A DNA stretch of 64,000 nt from Kineococcus terrestris (GCF_041020765.1 NZ_JBEUEJ010000015.1), one strand, 5' to 3'; positions 1-9,032 are shown, counted from the stretch's first letter. Made by a program: numbers and translations. The notes: a model not told the origin generated them from the sequence alone.

Positions 1-15
1 AGGGAAACCCAGCGA

Positions 16-62
16 GATCACGGTGATCATGGATGGGTGAGGGTTCAGCCGCGGGTGATCAC
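16..62. promoter_or_regulatory. Pair of GATCAC palindromes upstream of the flavin monooxygenase
   Basis: Two copies of a palindromic element lie upstream of the first gene: GATCAC-G-GTGATC at 16-28 and GTGATCAC at 55-62, both followed by GG. They are more AT-rich than the surroundings and sit on one face about 37 bases apart. A TTGACA hexamer at 101-106 is the only good -35 box before the GTG at 136, and no Shine-Dalgarno sequence is obvious, so the transcript may be leaderless. That the palindromes are operators is inference. Confidence 0.35.
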
Positions 63-135
63 GGAGGGGGGAGGAGGGGCGGGCGGGACGGGGTGAGCGT
101 TTGACAGGGGTGGACGGGCGCCGGACGGTGGGGCC

Positions 136-1617
136 GTGGACGACGTGGACCAGCCGGAGCACGTCGACGTCCTCGTCGTGGGCGCCGGCGTCTCCGGGAT
201 CGGCGCGGCCGTGACGCTGACGCGCGAGCGGCCGGGCGACGCGGTGCTCGTGCTGGAGGCGCGCGAGCGGGTGGGCGGCACGTGGGACCTGTTCCGCTAC
301 CCGGGCGTGCGCTCGGACTCCGACATGGCGACGTTCGGGTACGCGTTCGCCCCGTGGCCCGGCGAGCAGGTCCTCGCCGACGGCGCCTCGATCCGCGAGT
401 ACGTCGAGCGCGTGGCCCGGGACACCGGCGTGGACCGCCTGGTCCGGTTCGGCCACCGCGTCGTCGCCGCGGAGTTCTCCAGCGCGCGCGGGCGCTGGGA
501 CGTCGAGGTCGACGTCGCCGGTTCGCGCCGGAGGTTCTCCTGCCGTTTCCTGCTGGGCTGCACCGGCTACTACCGCTACTCCTCCGGGCACCGGCCGCGG
601 TTCGCCGGCGAGGAGGGGTTCACCGGCACGCTCGTCCACCCGCAGGAGTGGCCGCAGGACCTGGACGTGACGGGCCGGCGGGTCGTGGTCGTCGGCAGCG
701 GCGCGACCGCCGTCACCCTCGTGCCGCAGCTGGCGCGCACGGCCGCGCACGTGACGATGCTGCAGCGCAGCCCGACCTGGATCACCTCGCTGCCCTCGCG
801 CGACCCGCGGGCGGCGCGGCGCTCGCACCGGCGCGCGCGGGCGCAGCGGATCGCGGCGCACTGGCTGACGTACCGCCTCGCGCGGCGCGCGCCGCGCCTG
901 ACCGGCCGGGTCCTGCTGCGCGGCGTGCGCCGGCGCCTGCCACCGGGTTTCGACGTCGCCACCCACTTCACGCCGCGGTACGCGCCGTGGGACCAGCGCC
1001 TGTGCGTCAGCGCCGACGGCGACCTCTTCCGCGCCCTGTCCGACGGTTCCGCCTCGGTCGTCACCGACGCCCTGGCCTCCTTCACGCCCACGGGGGTGCG
1101 GACGGCCTCGGGCCGCGAGCTGCCCGCCGACGTGGTGGTGACCGCGACGGGTCTGGAGCTGCAGCTGTTCGGCGGCGCGGCGCTGCGCGTGGACGGCCGC
1201 GACGTCGATCCGGCCCGCGAGCTCGTGCACCGCGGCTCGATGCTGTCGGGGGTGCCGAACTTCGCGTTCGTCCTGGGGTACACGAACAGCTCGTGGACGC
1301 TGCGGGTCGACCTGGTCGCCCGGCACGTCGTGCGGGTCCTCGGCCTGCTGGACGCCTCGGGAGCGGCGACGGTCGCGCCGGGCCCCGTCCCGGACGGGCC
1401 GACGCGGCCCCTGCTGGACCTGGACTCCGGGTACGTGCACCGGGCCGCGGACCGCCTGCCGCGGCAGGGCGTCCGCGACCCGTGGCGCCTGCGGCAGAGC
1501 TACCCGCACGAGCGGTGGCGCTTCCGCCGCCTGCCGGTGGACGCCGGGCTGGTGCTGGGTCCCCCCGCGCGGCAGGAGGTGCCGGCGCGTGCGAGCGTTC
1601 CGGTTCGCGGGCGCTGA
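136..1617 (+). CDS. Flavin-containing monooxygenase, Baeyer-Villiger type
   Basis: 493-residue FAD- and NADPH-dependent monooxygenase. An N-terminal FAD Rossmann motif G-A-G-V-S-G lies at residues 16-21, a second NADPH-type motif G-S-G-A-T-A at 187-192, and between them FTGTLVHPQEW at 162-172, which fits the type I Baeyer-Villiger fingerprint FxGxxxHxxxW. Family members insert oxygen next to a ketone, or oxidise S or N atoms; the natural substrate cannot be read from the sequence. The GTG start is chosen because the FAD motif follows at the usual distance. The next gene, a short-chain dehydrogenase, overlaps its end by 29 bases, so the two are probably co-translated and may act in sequence on an alcohol/ketone/ester route. 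The C-terminal 30 residues are Arg-rich. Confidence 0.9.
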   Translation: MDDVDQPEHVDVLVVGAGVSGIGAAVTLTRERPGDAVLVLEARERVGGTWDLFRYPGVRSDSDMATFGYAFAPWPGEQVLADGASIREYVERVARDTGVDRLVRFGHRVVAAEFSSARGRWDVEVDVAGSRRRFSCRFLLGCTGYYRYSSGHRPRFAGEEGFTGTLVHPQEWPQDLDVTGRRVVVVGSGATAVTLVPQLARTAAHVTMLQRSPTWITSLPSRDPRAARRSHRRARAQRIAAHWLTYRLARRAPRLTGRVLLRGVRRRLPPGFDVATHFTPRYAPWDQRLCVSADGDLFRALSDGSASVVTDALASFTPTGVRTASGRELPADVVVTATGLELQLFGGAALRVDGRDVDPARELVHRGSMLSGVPNFAFVLGYTNSSWTLRVDLVARHVVRVLGLLDASGAATVAPGPVPDGPTRPLLDLDSGYVHRAADRLPRQGVRDPWRLRQSYPHERWRFRRLPVDAGLVLGPPARQEVPARASVPVRGR

Positions 1618-2428
1618 GGCCGTCGTCACGGGCGCCGCGCACGGCATCGGGCGCGAGCTGGCCCTGCAGCTGGCGCGCCGCCGCAGCGCGCTCGTGCTGC
1701 TGGACCGCGACGGCGACGGCCTGGCGGAGGTGGCGGACCTGGCGCGCCGCGAGGGCGTCGCGGTCACCGGGCACGTCGTGGACCTGACGGACCCGGACGC
1801 CACGACGCGCACCGCGCAGCGGCTGGCGCGCGAGCACCCCGGCACGACGCTGCTGGTGAACAACGCCGGTGCCGTGCTGACCGGGCGGTTCGAGCAGGTG
1901 ACCGTGGAGGAGTTCCTGTGGTCGCTGGAGGTGAACCTCGTGGCGCCGGTGCGGCTGACGTCGGCGCTGCTGCCGGTGCTCCGGGCGAACCCGGGTTCGC
2001 ACGTGGTGTTCCTGTCCAGCCTGTTCGGCCTGGTGGCGCCGCCGGGGCACACGTCGTACGCGGCGGGCAAGTTCGGGGTGCGGGGTTTCGCGGAGGCGCT
2101 GCGCGGGGAGCTGCGCCCGGCCGGGGTGGGCGTGACGACGGTGCACCCCGGCGGGGTGGCGACCGGCATCGCCCGCGGGGCGCGCCGGGGCAGCGGGGTC
2201 AGCGCCGAGCAGGCGCGCACCGGGACCGAGCAGTTCGAGCGGCTGCTGCGGCTGCCGCCGGAGGTGGCGGCGCGCACCGTGCTGGACGGCGTGGAGCGAC
2301 GGCGCGCCCGGGTGCTGGTGGGGCGCGACGCCCGCGCGGCCGACGCGCTGGTGCGCGCGCTGCCGACGGTGTTCCCCGACCTGGTGGCCCGGGGCGCGGT
2401 CCGGCTGGCGCGCCGGCTGCCGCCGTGA
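1589..2428 (+). CDS. SDR family NAD(P)-dependent oxidoreductase
   Basis: 279-residue classical short-chain dehydrogenase/reductase. The cofactor motif TGAAHGIG, the NNAG motif, an LSS stretch holding the catalytic serine and Y-A-A-G-K (YxxxK) are all present in order. The length is slightly above the usual 250, with a tail after residue 240 typical of membrane-associated or lipid-acting SDRs. It starts with GTG inside the end of the monooxygenase gene (29-base overlap), which implies translational coupling. A ketone/alcohol interconversion feeding or following the Baeyer-Villiger enzyme is a reasonable inference; the substrate is unknown. Confidence 0.9.
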   Translation: MRAFRFAGAEAVVTGAAHGIGRELALQLARRRSALVLLDRDGDGLAEVADLARREGVAVTGHVVDLTDPDATTRTAQRLAREHPGTTLLVNNAGAVLTGRFEQVTVEEFLWSLEVNLVAPVRLTSALLPVLRANPGSHVVFLSSLFGLVAPPGHTSYAAGKFGVRGFAEALRGELRPAGVGVTTVHPGGVATGIARGARRGSGVSAEQARTGTEQFERLLRLPPEVAARTVLDGVERRRARVLVGRDARAADALVRALPTVFPDLVARGAVRLARRLPP

Positions 2429-2478
2429 CGTACTGTCCAGCGACCGCGCACCACCGACCGCCCACCCGACGGGGAGCC

Positions 2479-2814
2479 ATGCCAGCGCAGACCGGACCGA
2501 ACGACGTCGTCGCCTGCGCCGTGGGCGACCTGCCGCCCGGCGAGGTGCTGCGCCTGGACCTCGACGTGCCCGTGTCGGTGTTCAACGACGAGGGTGAGTT
2601 CTACGCCCTCGACGACACCTGCTCGCACGCCGAGGCCTCGCTGTCGGAGGGTTTCGTGGAGGACTGCGCGGTGGAGTGCCCGCTGCACGCGTCGGCGTTC
2701 GACCTGCGCACGGGGCGCCCGTCCGGCCCGCCCGCCGTCCGCCCGGTGCGCACGCACGCGGTGTCGGTCGTGGACGGCCAGGTCGTCGTGCACGTCGGGA
2801 CCCCGCGGGCCTGA
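2479..2814 (+). CDS. Rieske [2Fe-2S] non-haem dioxygenase-type ferredoxin
   Basis: 111-residue soluble Rieske protein. The two cluster-binding boxes are C48-x-H50 (CSH) and C67-x-x-H70 (CPLH), with the 16-residue spacing usual for ferredoxin components of aromatic-ring dioxygenases and for NirD-like proteins. The ATG start is preceded by GGGGAG. It lies 50 bases after the SDR gene in the same direction. It carries electrons between a flavin reductase and an oxygenase. A BphA4-like reductase gene sits about 8.7 kb further right, and no Rieske oxygenase alpha subunit is in the window, so its partner is not certain. Confidence 0.9.
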   Translation: MPAQTGPNDVVACAVGDLPPGEVLRLDLDVPVSVFNDEGEFYALDDTCSHAEASLSEGFVEDCAVECPLHASAFDLRTGRPSGPPAVRPVRTHAVSVVDGQVVVHVGTPRA

Positions 2815-2829
2815 CCCCCGCGCTCCGCC

Positions 2830-4917
2830 TCAGCCCTCCAGCGGTCCCACCACGTCGAGGAACGGCCGCGCCTTGACGAGCACCTCGGCGTGCTCGTCGG
2901 CGGCGTCGGACAGCTGGGTGACCGCTCCCCCGACCCCGTAGGTCAGCCGCCCGCCGTGGTGGACGAACGAGCGGATCACCATGCCCAGCACGGCGGAGCC
3001 GTCGGCGCCGAGGACGCCGAGCACACCGGAGTAGATCCCGCGCGGGGCGCCCTCGAGGCGGCGCAGCAGCTGCACGGTGCGCAGCTTGGGCGCGCCGGTC
3101 ATCGACCCGCCGGGCAGCAGCGCCCGCACGCAGCGGACGGTGGGCACGCCGTCGGGCAGCTCCGCGGCGACGGTGCTGGTCATCTGGTGCGAGGCGGGGA
3201 AGTCGTGGACGCCGAACAGCTCCTCCACGCGCACGCTGCCGGGCACGGCGACGTGGGCGAGGTCGTGGCGCACGAGGTCGACGACCATGAGGTTCTCGGC
3301 GCGGTCCTTCTCCGAGGCGGCCAGCTCGGCGCGCAGCCGCACGTCCTCGACCGGGTCGGCCCCGCGCGGGCGGGTGCCCTTCATGGGGCGGCTGCGGGCG
3401 GTGCGGGTGCCCGTGGCGGGGTCGCGGACGACGTCGAGGAAACCCTCCGGCGACAGGCTGACCAGGCTCGTGCCGGGGCAGCGCACGACGCCCGCGGACG
3501 GCACGGGCCGCTCGGCGACGAGGGCGCGCAGGACGCGCTCGGCCGCGAACTCCCCCACCTCGGCGGACAGCGCCGTCGTCAGACACAGCTCGTAGGACTC
3601 CCCGCGCCGGATGAGGTCGTGGCAGGCGCCGACGAGGTCCAGGTACTCCGCGCGCCCGTGCCGCGCGCGCGGCCCGTCCCCGCCCACCCGCACGCCGTGG
3701 CCGGGCGGGACGGGCGGTGGGGGCGCGCTCAGCAGCGCGGCGGCCTCGACGGTGAAACCCCCGGCGCCCTCCCCCAGGGCCAGCAGGTGCACCTCGCCGC
3801 CGCGGTGGTCGAACTCCACGACGCGGTCGCCGAACAGCCACACGGCGTCGGGGGTCGCGGCGAACTCCGCGGGCGGGTCCAGGTCGGCGCAGGCGGCCTC
3901 GTAGCCGAGGAACCCGACGAGTCCCGGGTGGCCGGGCACCTCGGGCAGCCGGGCGCAGGCGCGCTCCAGCCACTCCACGGCGCTCAGGTGCTCGCCCACC
4001 ACGGCGCCGGCCCGCTCGACGTCGACCCGCGGGAGGGCGTCGTCCGCGCGCGCCCACCAGCCGGCGTCCCCGGCGACGGCCACCGAGACCGAGCGCCCGC
4101 AGCGGCCGAAACCTTCCTCGTCACCGGCCAGGCAGGCGGCCACGGGGGCGCCGGAGAACAGCACCTCGTGGGCCAGCGCGGGCGTCCAGCCGGGCGCGGG
4201 CCGCACGGTGCGGCGGACGACGGGACCAGTGACGACCTCCCGCGGACCGTTGCGCGGCAACGGGTCCGGCACCTGGAGGGCGGGGACCGCCACCCGGCCG
4301 GCGTCCGTGCCGCACCGCGCGGTGAACGCGCGCAGCAGCTCCCGCCCGGCGCGGGAGCTGACCGACTCGGGGTGGAACTGCACGCCGTACCAGGGCCGCT
4401 CGCGGTGGTGCAGCGCCATGACCTCCCCGTCGGCGGTCCAGGCGTCGACGACGAGGTCCGGGCCGGGGTCGGTGACGACGAGGGAGTGGTAGCGCACGGC
4501 CTCCAGCGGCCCGGGCAGCCCGGCGAACAGGCCGTCCCCGCGGTGGTGGACGGGCCAGACGCGGCCGTGGACGGGTTCGCGCGCGGGGCCGACGGTGCCG
4601 CCGGCCGCGGCGGCGATCGCCTGGTGGCCCAGGCACACGCCGAGCACCGGCACGCGCGCGGCGGCCAGGACGGCCGAGCAGTGGCCCAGGTCGGTGGGCA
4701 CGTGCGGGGACCCCGGGCCCGGGGACAGGACGACCCCGTCGTGGTCGTCGAGGTCGGCGAGGGAGAACCCGGGGTCGTCGTTGGCGACGACCCGCGGGCG
4801 CACGCCGGTGACCTCGTGCAGCAGCTCGACGAGGTTCCAGGTGAACGAGTCGTGGTTGTCGACGACCAGCAACCGCGGCCCGTCCCCCGCCGCCCGCACC
4901 TCCCGCACGCCGTCCAT
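2830..4917 (-). CDS. pabAB: Aminodeoxychorismate synthase, fused PabA-PabB
   Basis: 695-residue bifunctional protein that makes 4-amino-4-deoxychorismate from chorismate and glutamine for folate or p-aminobenzoate-derived metabolites. Residues about 15-200 form the class I glutamine amidotransferase, with nucleophile C95 in GVCLGHQ and the HPES triad segment near residue 187. Residues about 260-690 form the chorismate-binding domain, with GSMTGAPK near the end. Lys513 in the MKGT motif marks PabB; TrpE has Ala there, so anthranilate synthase is unlikely. I chose the ATG at 4917 because 45 further upstream residues are low-complexity and would run toward the divergent egtA start. The fused form occurs in primary folate synthesis and in chloramphenicol-type pathways; no such cluster is visible here. 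Confidence 0.92.
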   Translation of the reverse strand: MDGVREVRAAGDGPRLLVVDNHDSFTWNLVELLHEVTGVRPRVVANDDPGFSLADLDDHDGVVLSPGPGSPHVPTDLGHCSAVLAAARVPVLGVCLGHQAIAAAAGGTVGPAREPVHGRVWPVHHRGDGLFAGLPGPLEAVRYHSLVVTDPGPDLVVDAWTADGEVMALHHRERPWYGVQFHPESVSSRAGRELLRAFTARCGTDAGRVAVPALQVPDPLPRNGPREVVTGPVVRRTVRPAPGWTPALAHEVLFSGAPVAACLAGDEEGFGRCGRSVSVAVAGDAGWWARADDALPRVDVERAGAVVGEHLSAVEWLERACARLPEVPGHPGLVGFLGYEAACADLDPPAEFAATPDAVWLFGDRVVEFDHRGGEVHLLALGEGAGGFTVEAAALLSAPPPPVPPGHGVRVGGDGPRARHGRAEYLDLVGACHDLIRRGESYELCLTTALSAEVGEFAAERVLRALVAERPVPSAGVVRCPGTSLVSLSPEGFLDVVRDPATGTRTARSRPMKGTRPRGADPVEDVRLRAELAASEKDRAENLMVVDLVRHDLAHVAVPGSVRVEELFGVHDFPASHQMTSTVAAELPDGVPTVRCVRALLPGGSMTGAPKLRTVQLLRRLEGAPRGIYSGVLGVLGADGSAVLGMVIRSFVHHGGRLTYGVGGAVTQLSDAADEHAEVLVKARPFLDVVGPLEG

Positions 4918-5103
4918 CGTCGCGCACCGCGCCACCCCCGCGGGCCCACCGGCCGGCGGCGGCCGCGGGGGCGACCGGCGGCGCGCGAGCGCTCTTGCCC
5001 GTGTCGGAGGCGCGTGCCACCCTCGCGACGAGGCCACCACCGGTGGTCCCACGCCGACCCGCGGCTCCCCCCAGGAGCCGGTCCGGACCTGGAAGGGGCC
5101 CCC

Positions 5104-6366
5104 TTGTCAGCGACGCCCTCCCTCGAGCGGACGCCCGGTGACGGGGCGGTGGACCACGACGCCCCCCTCGACGTCGACCGCGTCCTCGCGCACGTGACCG
5201 CCGGCGCCCTGCGCGACGGGCCGGTGGGCTCCGTGGGCCTGGAGCTCGAGCGGCACGCCGTGGACCTGCGCGCGCCCGGCCGCCGCGTCGCCTGGGACCG
5301 CCTCACCGGCGCGCTGCACGGGGTGGTCCCGCCCGCCGGCAGCCGCGTCACCCTGGAACCGGGCGGTCAGGTCGAGCTGTCGAGCCCGCCGCTGCCGGGC
5401 GTGGCCGCCGCGGTGGACGCGCTGCGCCGCGACGCCGCGCACGTGGACGCGGTCCTGGCCGCCGAGGGCGTCGTCCTGCTGAGCACCGGCACCGACCTCG
5501 TGCGCGGCCCCGAGCGCGTCAACCCCGCCTCCCGGTACGCGGCGATGGCCGAGCACTTCGCCGCCGTCGGCCACGCCGCGGACGGCGCCGCCATGATGTG
5601 CTCCACCGCCTCGCTGCAGGTCAACCTCGACGCCGGCCCCGCCCACCGGTGGCCGCAGCGGCTGGCGCACCTGCACCGGCTGGTGCCGGCCCTGGCCGCC
5701 CTGGGGGCCTGCAGCCCGCTGCTCGCCGGCCGCCCCGACGGCACCCGCTCCACCCGGCAGGGCGTGTGGCGCCGCCTCGAACCCGGCCGCAGCACCCGTC
5801 CCGCCGCCGGCCCGGGCGGCACCGGCGGCCCCGCCGGCGCCGACCCCGCGGGGGCGTGGGCGGCGTTCGCGCTCGCCGCCCCCGTGATGCTGGTCCGCGA
5901 CGGGGGCGGAACCTGCCGCCCGGTGCTCGAACCGGTCCCCCTGGCCGACTGGGCGAGCGGTCGCCGGCCGCTGGGCGGACGGGCGCCCACCGCCGCCGAC
6001 GTCGACCTGCACCTGAGCACCCTGTGGCCGCCGGTGCGGCTGCGCGGTTTCCTCGAGCTGCGCGTCCTGGACACCCTGCCCGCCGCCTGGTGGCCCGGCC
6101 TGGCCGCCGTGGTGGCCGCCGTCGTCGACGACGAGGGCGCCGCCGACGCGGCCGCCGCCGTCGTGGACGCGTGCGGTCGCGACACCGCCCGCGCCGCACG
6201 CGGCCTCCTGGACGCCGCCCTGCCCGCCGTGCCCGGCGCCCTGCGCGGGTGCGTCGAGGCGTGGGCCGACCTGCTCGACGCCGGGCGCCACCCGGCCGAC
6301 CTCGTCCTGGACCGGGCCCGCCGCAGCGGCCCGGCCGCCTGCCCGACCGCGGAGGAGCTGCGATGA
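5104..6366 (+). CDS. egtA: Ergothioneine biosynthesis glutamate-cysteine ligase EgtA
   Basis: 420-residue glutamate-cysteine ligase of the GCS2 family, which makes gamma-glutamylcysteine as the sulphur donor for ergothioneine. The family signature GLELERH lies near residue 43, the glycine-rich GGQVELSSPP segment follows, and STASLQVNLDAG near residue 165 is typical of actinobacterial EgtA. I chose the TTG at 5104, preceded by GGAAGG at good spacing; a GTG at 5149 is the alternative. The reading frame stays open far upstream, but that stretch is antisense to pabAB. The stop overlaps the ATG of egtB (ATGA), so the two are translationally coupled. Confidence 0.88.
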   Translation: MSATPSLERTPGDGAVDHDAPLDVDRVLAHVTAGALRDGPVGSVGLELERHAVDLRAPGRRVAWDRLTGALHGVVPPAGSRVTLEPGGQVELSSPPLPGVAAAVDALRRDAAHVDAVLAAEGVVLLSTGTDLVRGPERVNPASRYAAMAEHFAAVGHAADGAAMMCSTASLQVNLDAGPAHRWPQRLAHLHRLVPALAALGACSPLLAGRPDGTRSTRQGVWRRLEPGRSTRPAAGPGGTGGPAGADPAGAWAAFALAAPVMLVRDGGGTCRPVLEPVPLADWASGRRPLGGRAPTAADVDLHLSTLWPPVRLRGFLELRVLDTLPAAWWPGLAAVVAAVVDDEGAADAAAAVVDACGRDTARAARGLLDAALPAVPGALRGCVEAWADLLDAGRHPADLVLDRARRSGPAACPTAEELR

Positions 6367-7676
6367 CCGGTGCACCGACGGACACCCCGCCCGGGGCGCG
6401 GGGTCTCGGGGCGGCCCTGGCCGCCCTGGAGTCCGCGCGCCGCGCCACCCTGGCCCTCGCGGACGCGGACGACGCGGAGCTGACCGCCCAGCACTCCCCG
6501 CTGATGAGCCCGCTCGTGTGGGACCTCGCCCACGTCGGCCAGCAGGAGGAGCACTGGCTGCTGGGGGTCGCCGACCCGGGCCGCGACCCCGTCTTCCACC
6601 CGGCGGTCGCCTGCCTCTACGACGCCTTCGAGCACCCCCGCGCCACCCGGACGCTGCTGCCGCTGCTGGACCCGGCCGCCTCCCGCCGCGCCCTCGCCGA
6701 GGTGCGCGGGCGCGTCCTGGACGCGCTGGAGCGCGCCCGGCCCGACGACGGGCACTTCCCCGCCGGCATGGTCGCCCAGCACGAGTTCCAGCACGGCGAG
6801 ACGATGCTCGCCACGCACAACCTGCGCGCCGGCGACCCGCTCCTGGTCCCCACCCCCGTCCCGCCGGGCCGGCCCGTGCCCGCCGACGCCGTCCTCGTCC
6901 CGGCCGGCCCGTTCCCCCTGGGCGCCGACCCCGCCGCCGAACCCTGGGCGCTGGACAACGAGCTGCCCCAGCACGAGGTGCACGTGCCCGCGTTCCGCAT
7001 CGCCCGCGTCCCCGTCACCAACGGCGAGTGGTCCGGGTTCGTCGCCGCCGGCGGCTACGACGACCCGCGGCTGTGGACCGCCGAGGGCTGGGCCCACCGC
7101 TGCGAGCAGGGGTTGCGGGCACCGATGGCCTGGGAACCCGACGGCGCCGGGTGGTGGACGCAGCGGCGGTTCGGCGCCGTGCGGGCCGTCGACCCCGCCG
7201 AACCCGTGCAGCACGTGGACTTCCACGAGGCGCAGGCGTACGCGCGCTGGGCGGGCGCGCGGCTGCCCACCGAGGTGGAGTGGGAGAAGGCCTGCGCGTG
7301 GGACCCGGCCGCCGGCCGGCGGCGCCGCTGGCCGTGGGGCGAGGGACCCGCCACGGCGGACCGCGCGAACGTCGGCGGCACCGCGCTCGGGCCCGCCCGC
7401 GTCGGCGCCTACCCCGCGGGCGCCTCCGCCTACGGCGTCGAGCAGATGGTCGGCGACGTGTGGGAGTGGACCAGCTCCGTCTTCGCCCCCTGGCCGGGTT
7501 TCTCGGCGATGCTGTACGCCGACTACTCGGCCCCGTTCTTCGACGGCCGCTACCGCGTGCTGCGCGGCGGCGCGTGGTCGACGGCCGCCGACGCGGTGCG
7601 CCCCTCGTTCCGCAACTGGGACCTCCCGGTCCGGCGGCAGGTCTTCACCGGTCTGCGCCTGGCCTGGGACGCCTGA
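6363..7676 (+). CDS. egtB: Ergothioneine biosynthesis sulfoxide synthase EgtB
   Basis: 437-residue non-haem iron enzyme that joins gamma-glutamylcysteine to hercynine with oxygen, giving the sulfoxide intermediate. It has an N-terminal DinB_2 domain (about residues 15-160) and a C-terminal formylglycine-generating-enzyme-like domain (about 175-435). By family comparison the iron ligands are H57 in DLAHVGQ and H140/H144 in QHEFQHGE. The FGE part shows GARLPTEVEWEKA, GDVWEWTSS and LRGGAW. The ATG overlaps the egtA stop and egtC begins directly after its TGA. The product acts in the cytosol. Confidence 0.95.
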   Translation: MTGAPTDTPPGARGLGAALAALESARRATLALADADDAELTAQHSPLMSPLVWDLAHVGQQEEHWLLGVADPGRDPVFHPAVACLYDAFEHPRATRTLLPLLDPAASRRALAEVRGRVLDALERARPDDGHFPAGMVAQHEFQHGETMLATHNLRAGDPLLVPTPVPPGRPVPADAVLVPAGPFPLGADPAAEPWALDNELPQHEVHVPAFRIARVPVTNGEWSGFVAAGGYDDPRLWTAEGWAHRCEQGLRAPMAWEPDGAGWWTQRRFGAVRAVDPAEPVQHVDFHEAQAYARWAGARLPTEVEWEKACAWDPAAGRRRRWPWGEGPATADRANVGGTALGPARVGAYPAGASAYGVEQMVGDVWEWTSSVFAPWPGFSAMLYADYSAPFFDGRYRVLRGGAWSTAADAVRPSFRNWDLPVRRQVFTGLRLAWDA

Positions 7677-8375
7677 GTGTGCCGCCACCTCGCCTGGCTG
7701 GGGGTCCCGCGGACGCTGGCCGAACTCCTGCTGGAACCCCGCCACGGCCTGCTGCACCAGAGCTGGGAACCGCGCCGGCAGGCGCACGGCACCGTCAACG
7801 CCGACGGGTGGGGCGTCGGCTGGTACAGCCCCGCCGGTCCGGGACCCGCCCGCTGGCGCTCCTCGCGGCCGATGTGGGCGGAGGCGTCGCTGACGTCCGT
7901 GGCACCGCACGTCGCCTCCGGCTGCGTGCTCGCCGCCGTGCGCGACGCCACCGTCGGCATGCCCGCCGACGAGAGCGCCTGCGCCCCCTTCGCGCGCGGG
8001 CGCTGGCTGCTGTCCCACAACGGCGTCGTGGACCGCGCCGTCCTGCCCGCCGCGGCGTGGGCGGCCGCGGAGTCGGTGTGCGACAGCGCGGTCCTCGCCG
8101 CGCACCTGCTCGCCGCCCCGGAGGACCTGGCCGGGCGGGTGGCCGCGGCCGGGGCCGCCGACCCCGCCGCGCGCCTGAACGTCCTGGCCACCGACGGCGA
8201 GCGCCTCGTGGCCACCGCCTGGGGCGACACCCTCAGCGTCCTGGTCACCGCCGACGGGGTCGCCGTCGCGAGCGAACCGTGGGACGACGACCCCGCCTGG
8301 GACGACGTGCCCGACCGCACCCTGGTCACCGTCACGCCCGGTGGTGTGGAGCTGACCCCGCTGACGGCTCCGTGA
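7677..8375 (+). CDS. egtC: Ergothioneine biosynthesis amidohydrolase EgtC
   Basis: 232-residue class II glutamine-amidotransferase-fold hydrolase that removes glutamate from the gamma-glutamyl sulfoxide intermediate. The GTG start abuts the egtB stop, and the second codon is cysteine (M-C-R-H), which becomes the N-terminal nucleophile after Met removal; this fixes the start. The family segments HGTVNADGWGVGWY and LLSHNGVVDRA are present. Its last 44 bases overlap the converging TetR gene. In many actinobacteria egtD and egtE follow here; they do not in this window. Confidence 0.94.
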   Translation: MCRHLAWLGVPRTLAELLLEPRHGLLHQSWEPRRQAHGTVNADGWGVGWYSPAGPGPARWRSSRPMWAEASLTSVAPHVASGCVLAAVRDATVGMPADESACAPFARGRWLLSHNGVVDRAVLPAAAWAAAESVCDSAVLAAHLLAAPEDLAGRVAAAGAADPAARLNVLATDGERLVATAWGDTLSVLVTADGVAVASEPWDDDPAWDDVPDRTLVTVTPGGVELTPLTAP

Positions 8376-9015
8376 GCACCACCCGCCGCTCCGCCGCGGC
8401 CAGCAGCGCGCGGGCCGCCTCGCGCGCCGAGCGCGGGGCGTCGCGGTCCCCGCCGGCGGTCATCGTCACCATCGCCCCCTCGTGCAGCAGGTGCAGCTGG
8501 GCGCCCAGCCCCTCGTCGCCGGCGAGGTCGACGAAGAAGCGGCGCATCCACGCCTTCTCGGCGCGCACGACGGGCACCGCCGGGTGGTCGGTGCCGCCGA
8601 CCTCGGCGTAGGCGTTGACGAACGCGCAGCCGCGCTCCTGCTCGCCCATCCAGTCCTCGACGGCGTCGAAGGCGGCGAGCACCCGGTCGGCGGGCGCGGG
8701 TCCGGCGGACCCGACGCGGGTGAGCAGGTGCCGGCGCCAGCGGTGGGCGCGGCGCAGCAGGTAGAGGGCGACGAGCGCGTCCTTGGACCCGAAGCGGTCG
8801 TAGAGGGTCTTCTTCGTCGTCCCGGCGGCCTCGGCGATGAGGTCGACGCCGACGGCGCGCACCCCGCGGGCGTAGAACAGCTCGCTGGCGGCGTCGAGCA
8901 GCCGCGTCCCGGCGGGGGTGAGCTCCGGCAGCGGTTCCAGCACGGGCGCCACGTCCGCACCCACCACGTCGACCACGTCCACCCGCTCGACCTCCACCCG
9001 CCCATCGTCGCCCAC
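8332..9015 (-). CDS. TetR/AcrR family transcriptional regulator
   Basis: Up to 227 residues. The helix-turn-helix domain covers about residues 30-85 (LLDAASELFYARGVRAVGVD, then TTKKTLYDRFGSKDALV). The remaining C-terminal region is the ligand-binding part, with the CAFVNAYAEVG motif seen in many actinobacterial TetR proteins. The GTG at 9015 is the longest start; the poor, acidic first 25 residues suggest that an internal start is possible. It is divergent from an EamA transporter with only 46 bases between, and a matching palindrome lies there, so it probably represses both genes. It overlaps egtC tail to tail by 44 bases. Confidence 0.88.
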   Translation of the reverse strand: MGDDGRVEVERVDVVDVVGADVAPVLEPLPELTPAGTRLLDAASELFYARGVRAVGVDLIAEAAGTTKKTLYDRFGSKDALVALYLLRRAHRWRRHLLTRVGSAGPAPADRVLAAFDAVEDWMGEQERGCAFVNAYAEVGGTDHPAVPVVRAEKAWMRRFFVDLAGDEGLGAQLHLLHEGAMVTMTAGGDRDAPRSAREAARALLAAAERRVVLTEPSAGSAPHHRA

Positions 9016-9032
9016 GACCGCTGCACTGCGAG

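Noticed and set aside
45..281. Short minus-strand frame at the left end
   Set aside because: Ser/Thr/Pro/Arg-rich translation antisense to the monooxygenase start; no family and no ribosome site.
2890..5103. Open frame continuous with egtA on the plus strand
   Set aside because: It is the antisense of pabAB with Gly/Ala/Arg-rich composition; EgtA similarity starts at about 5104.
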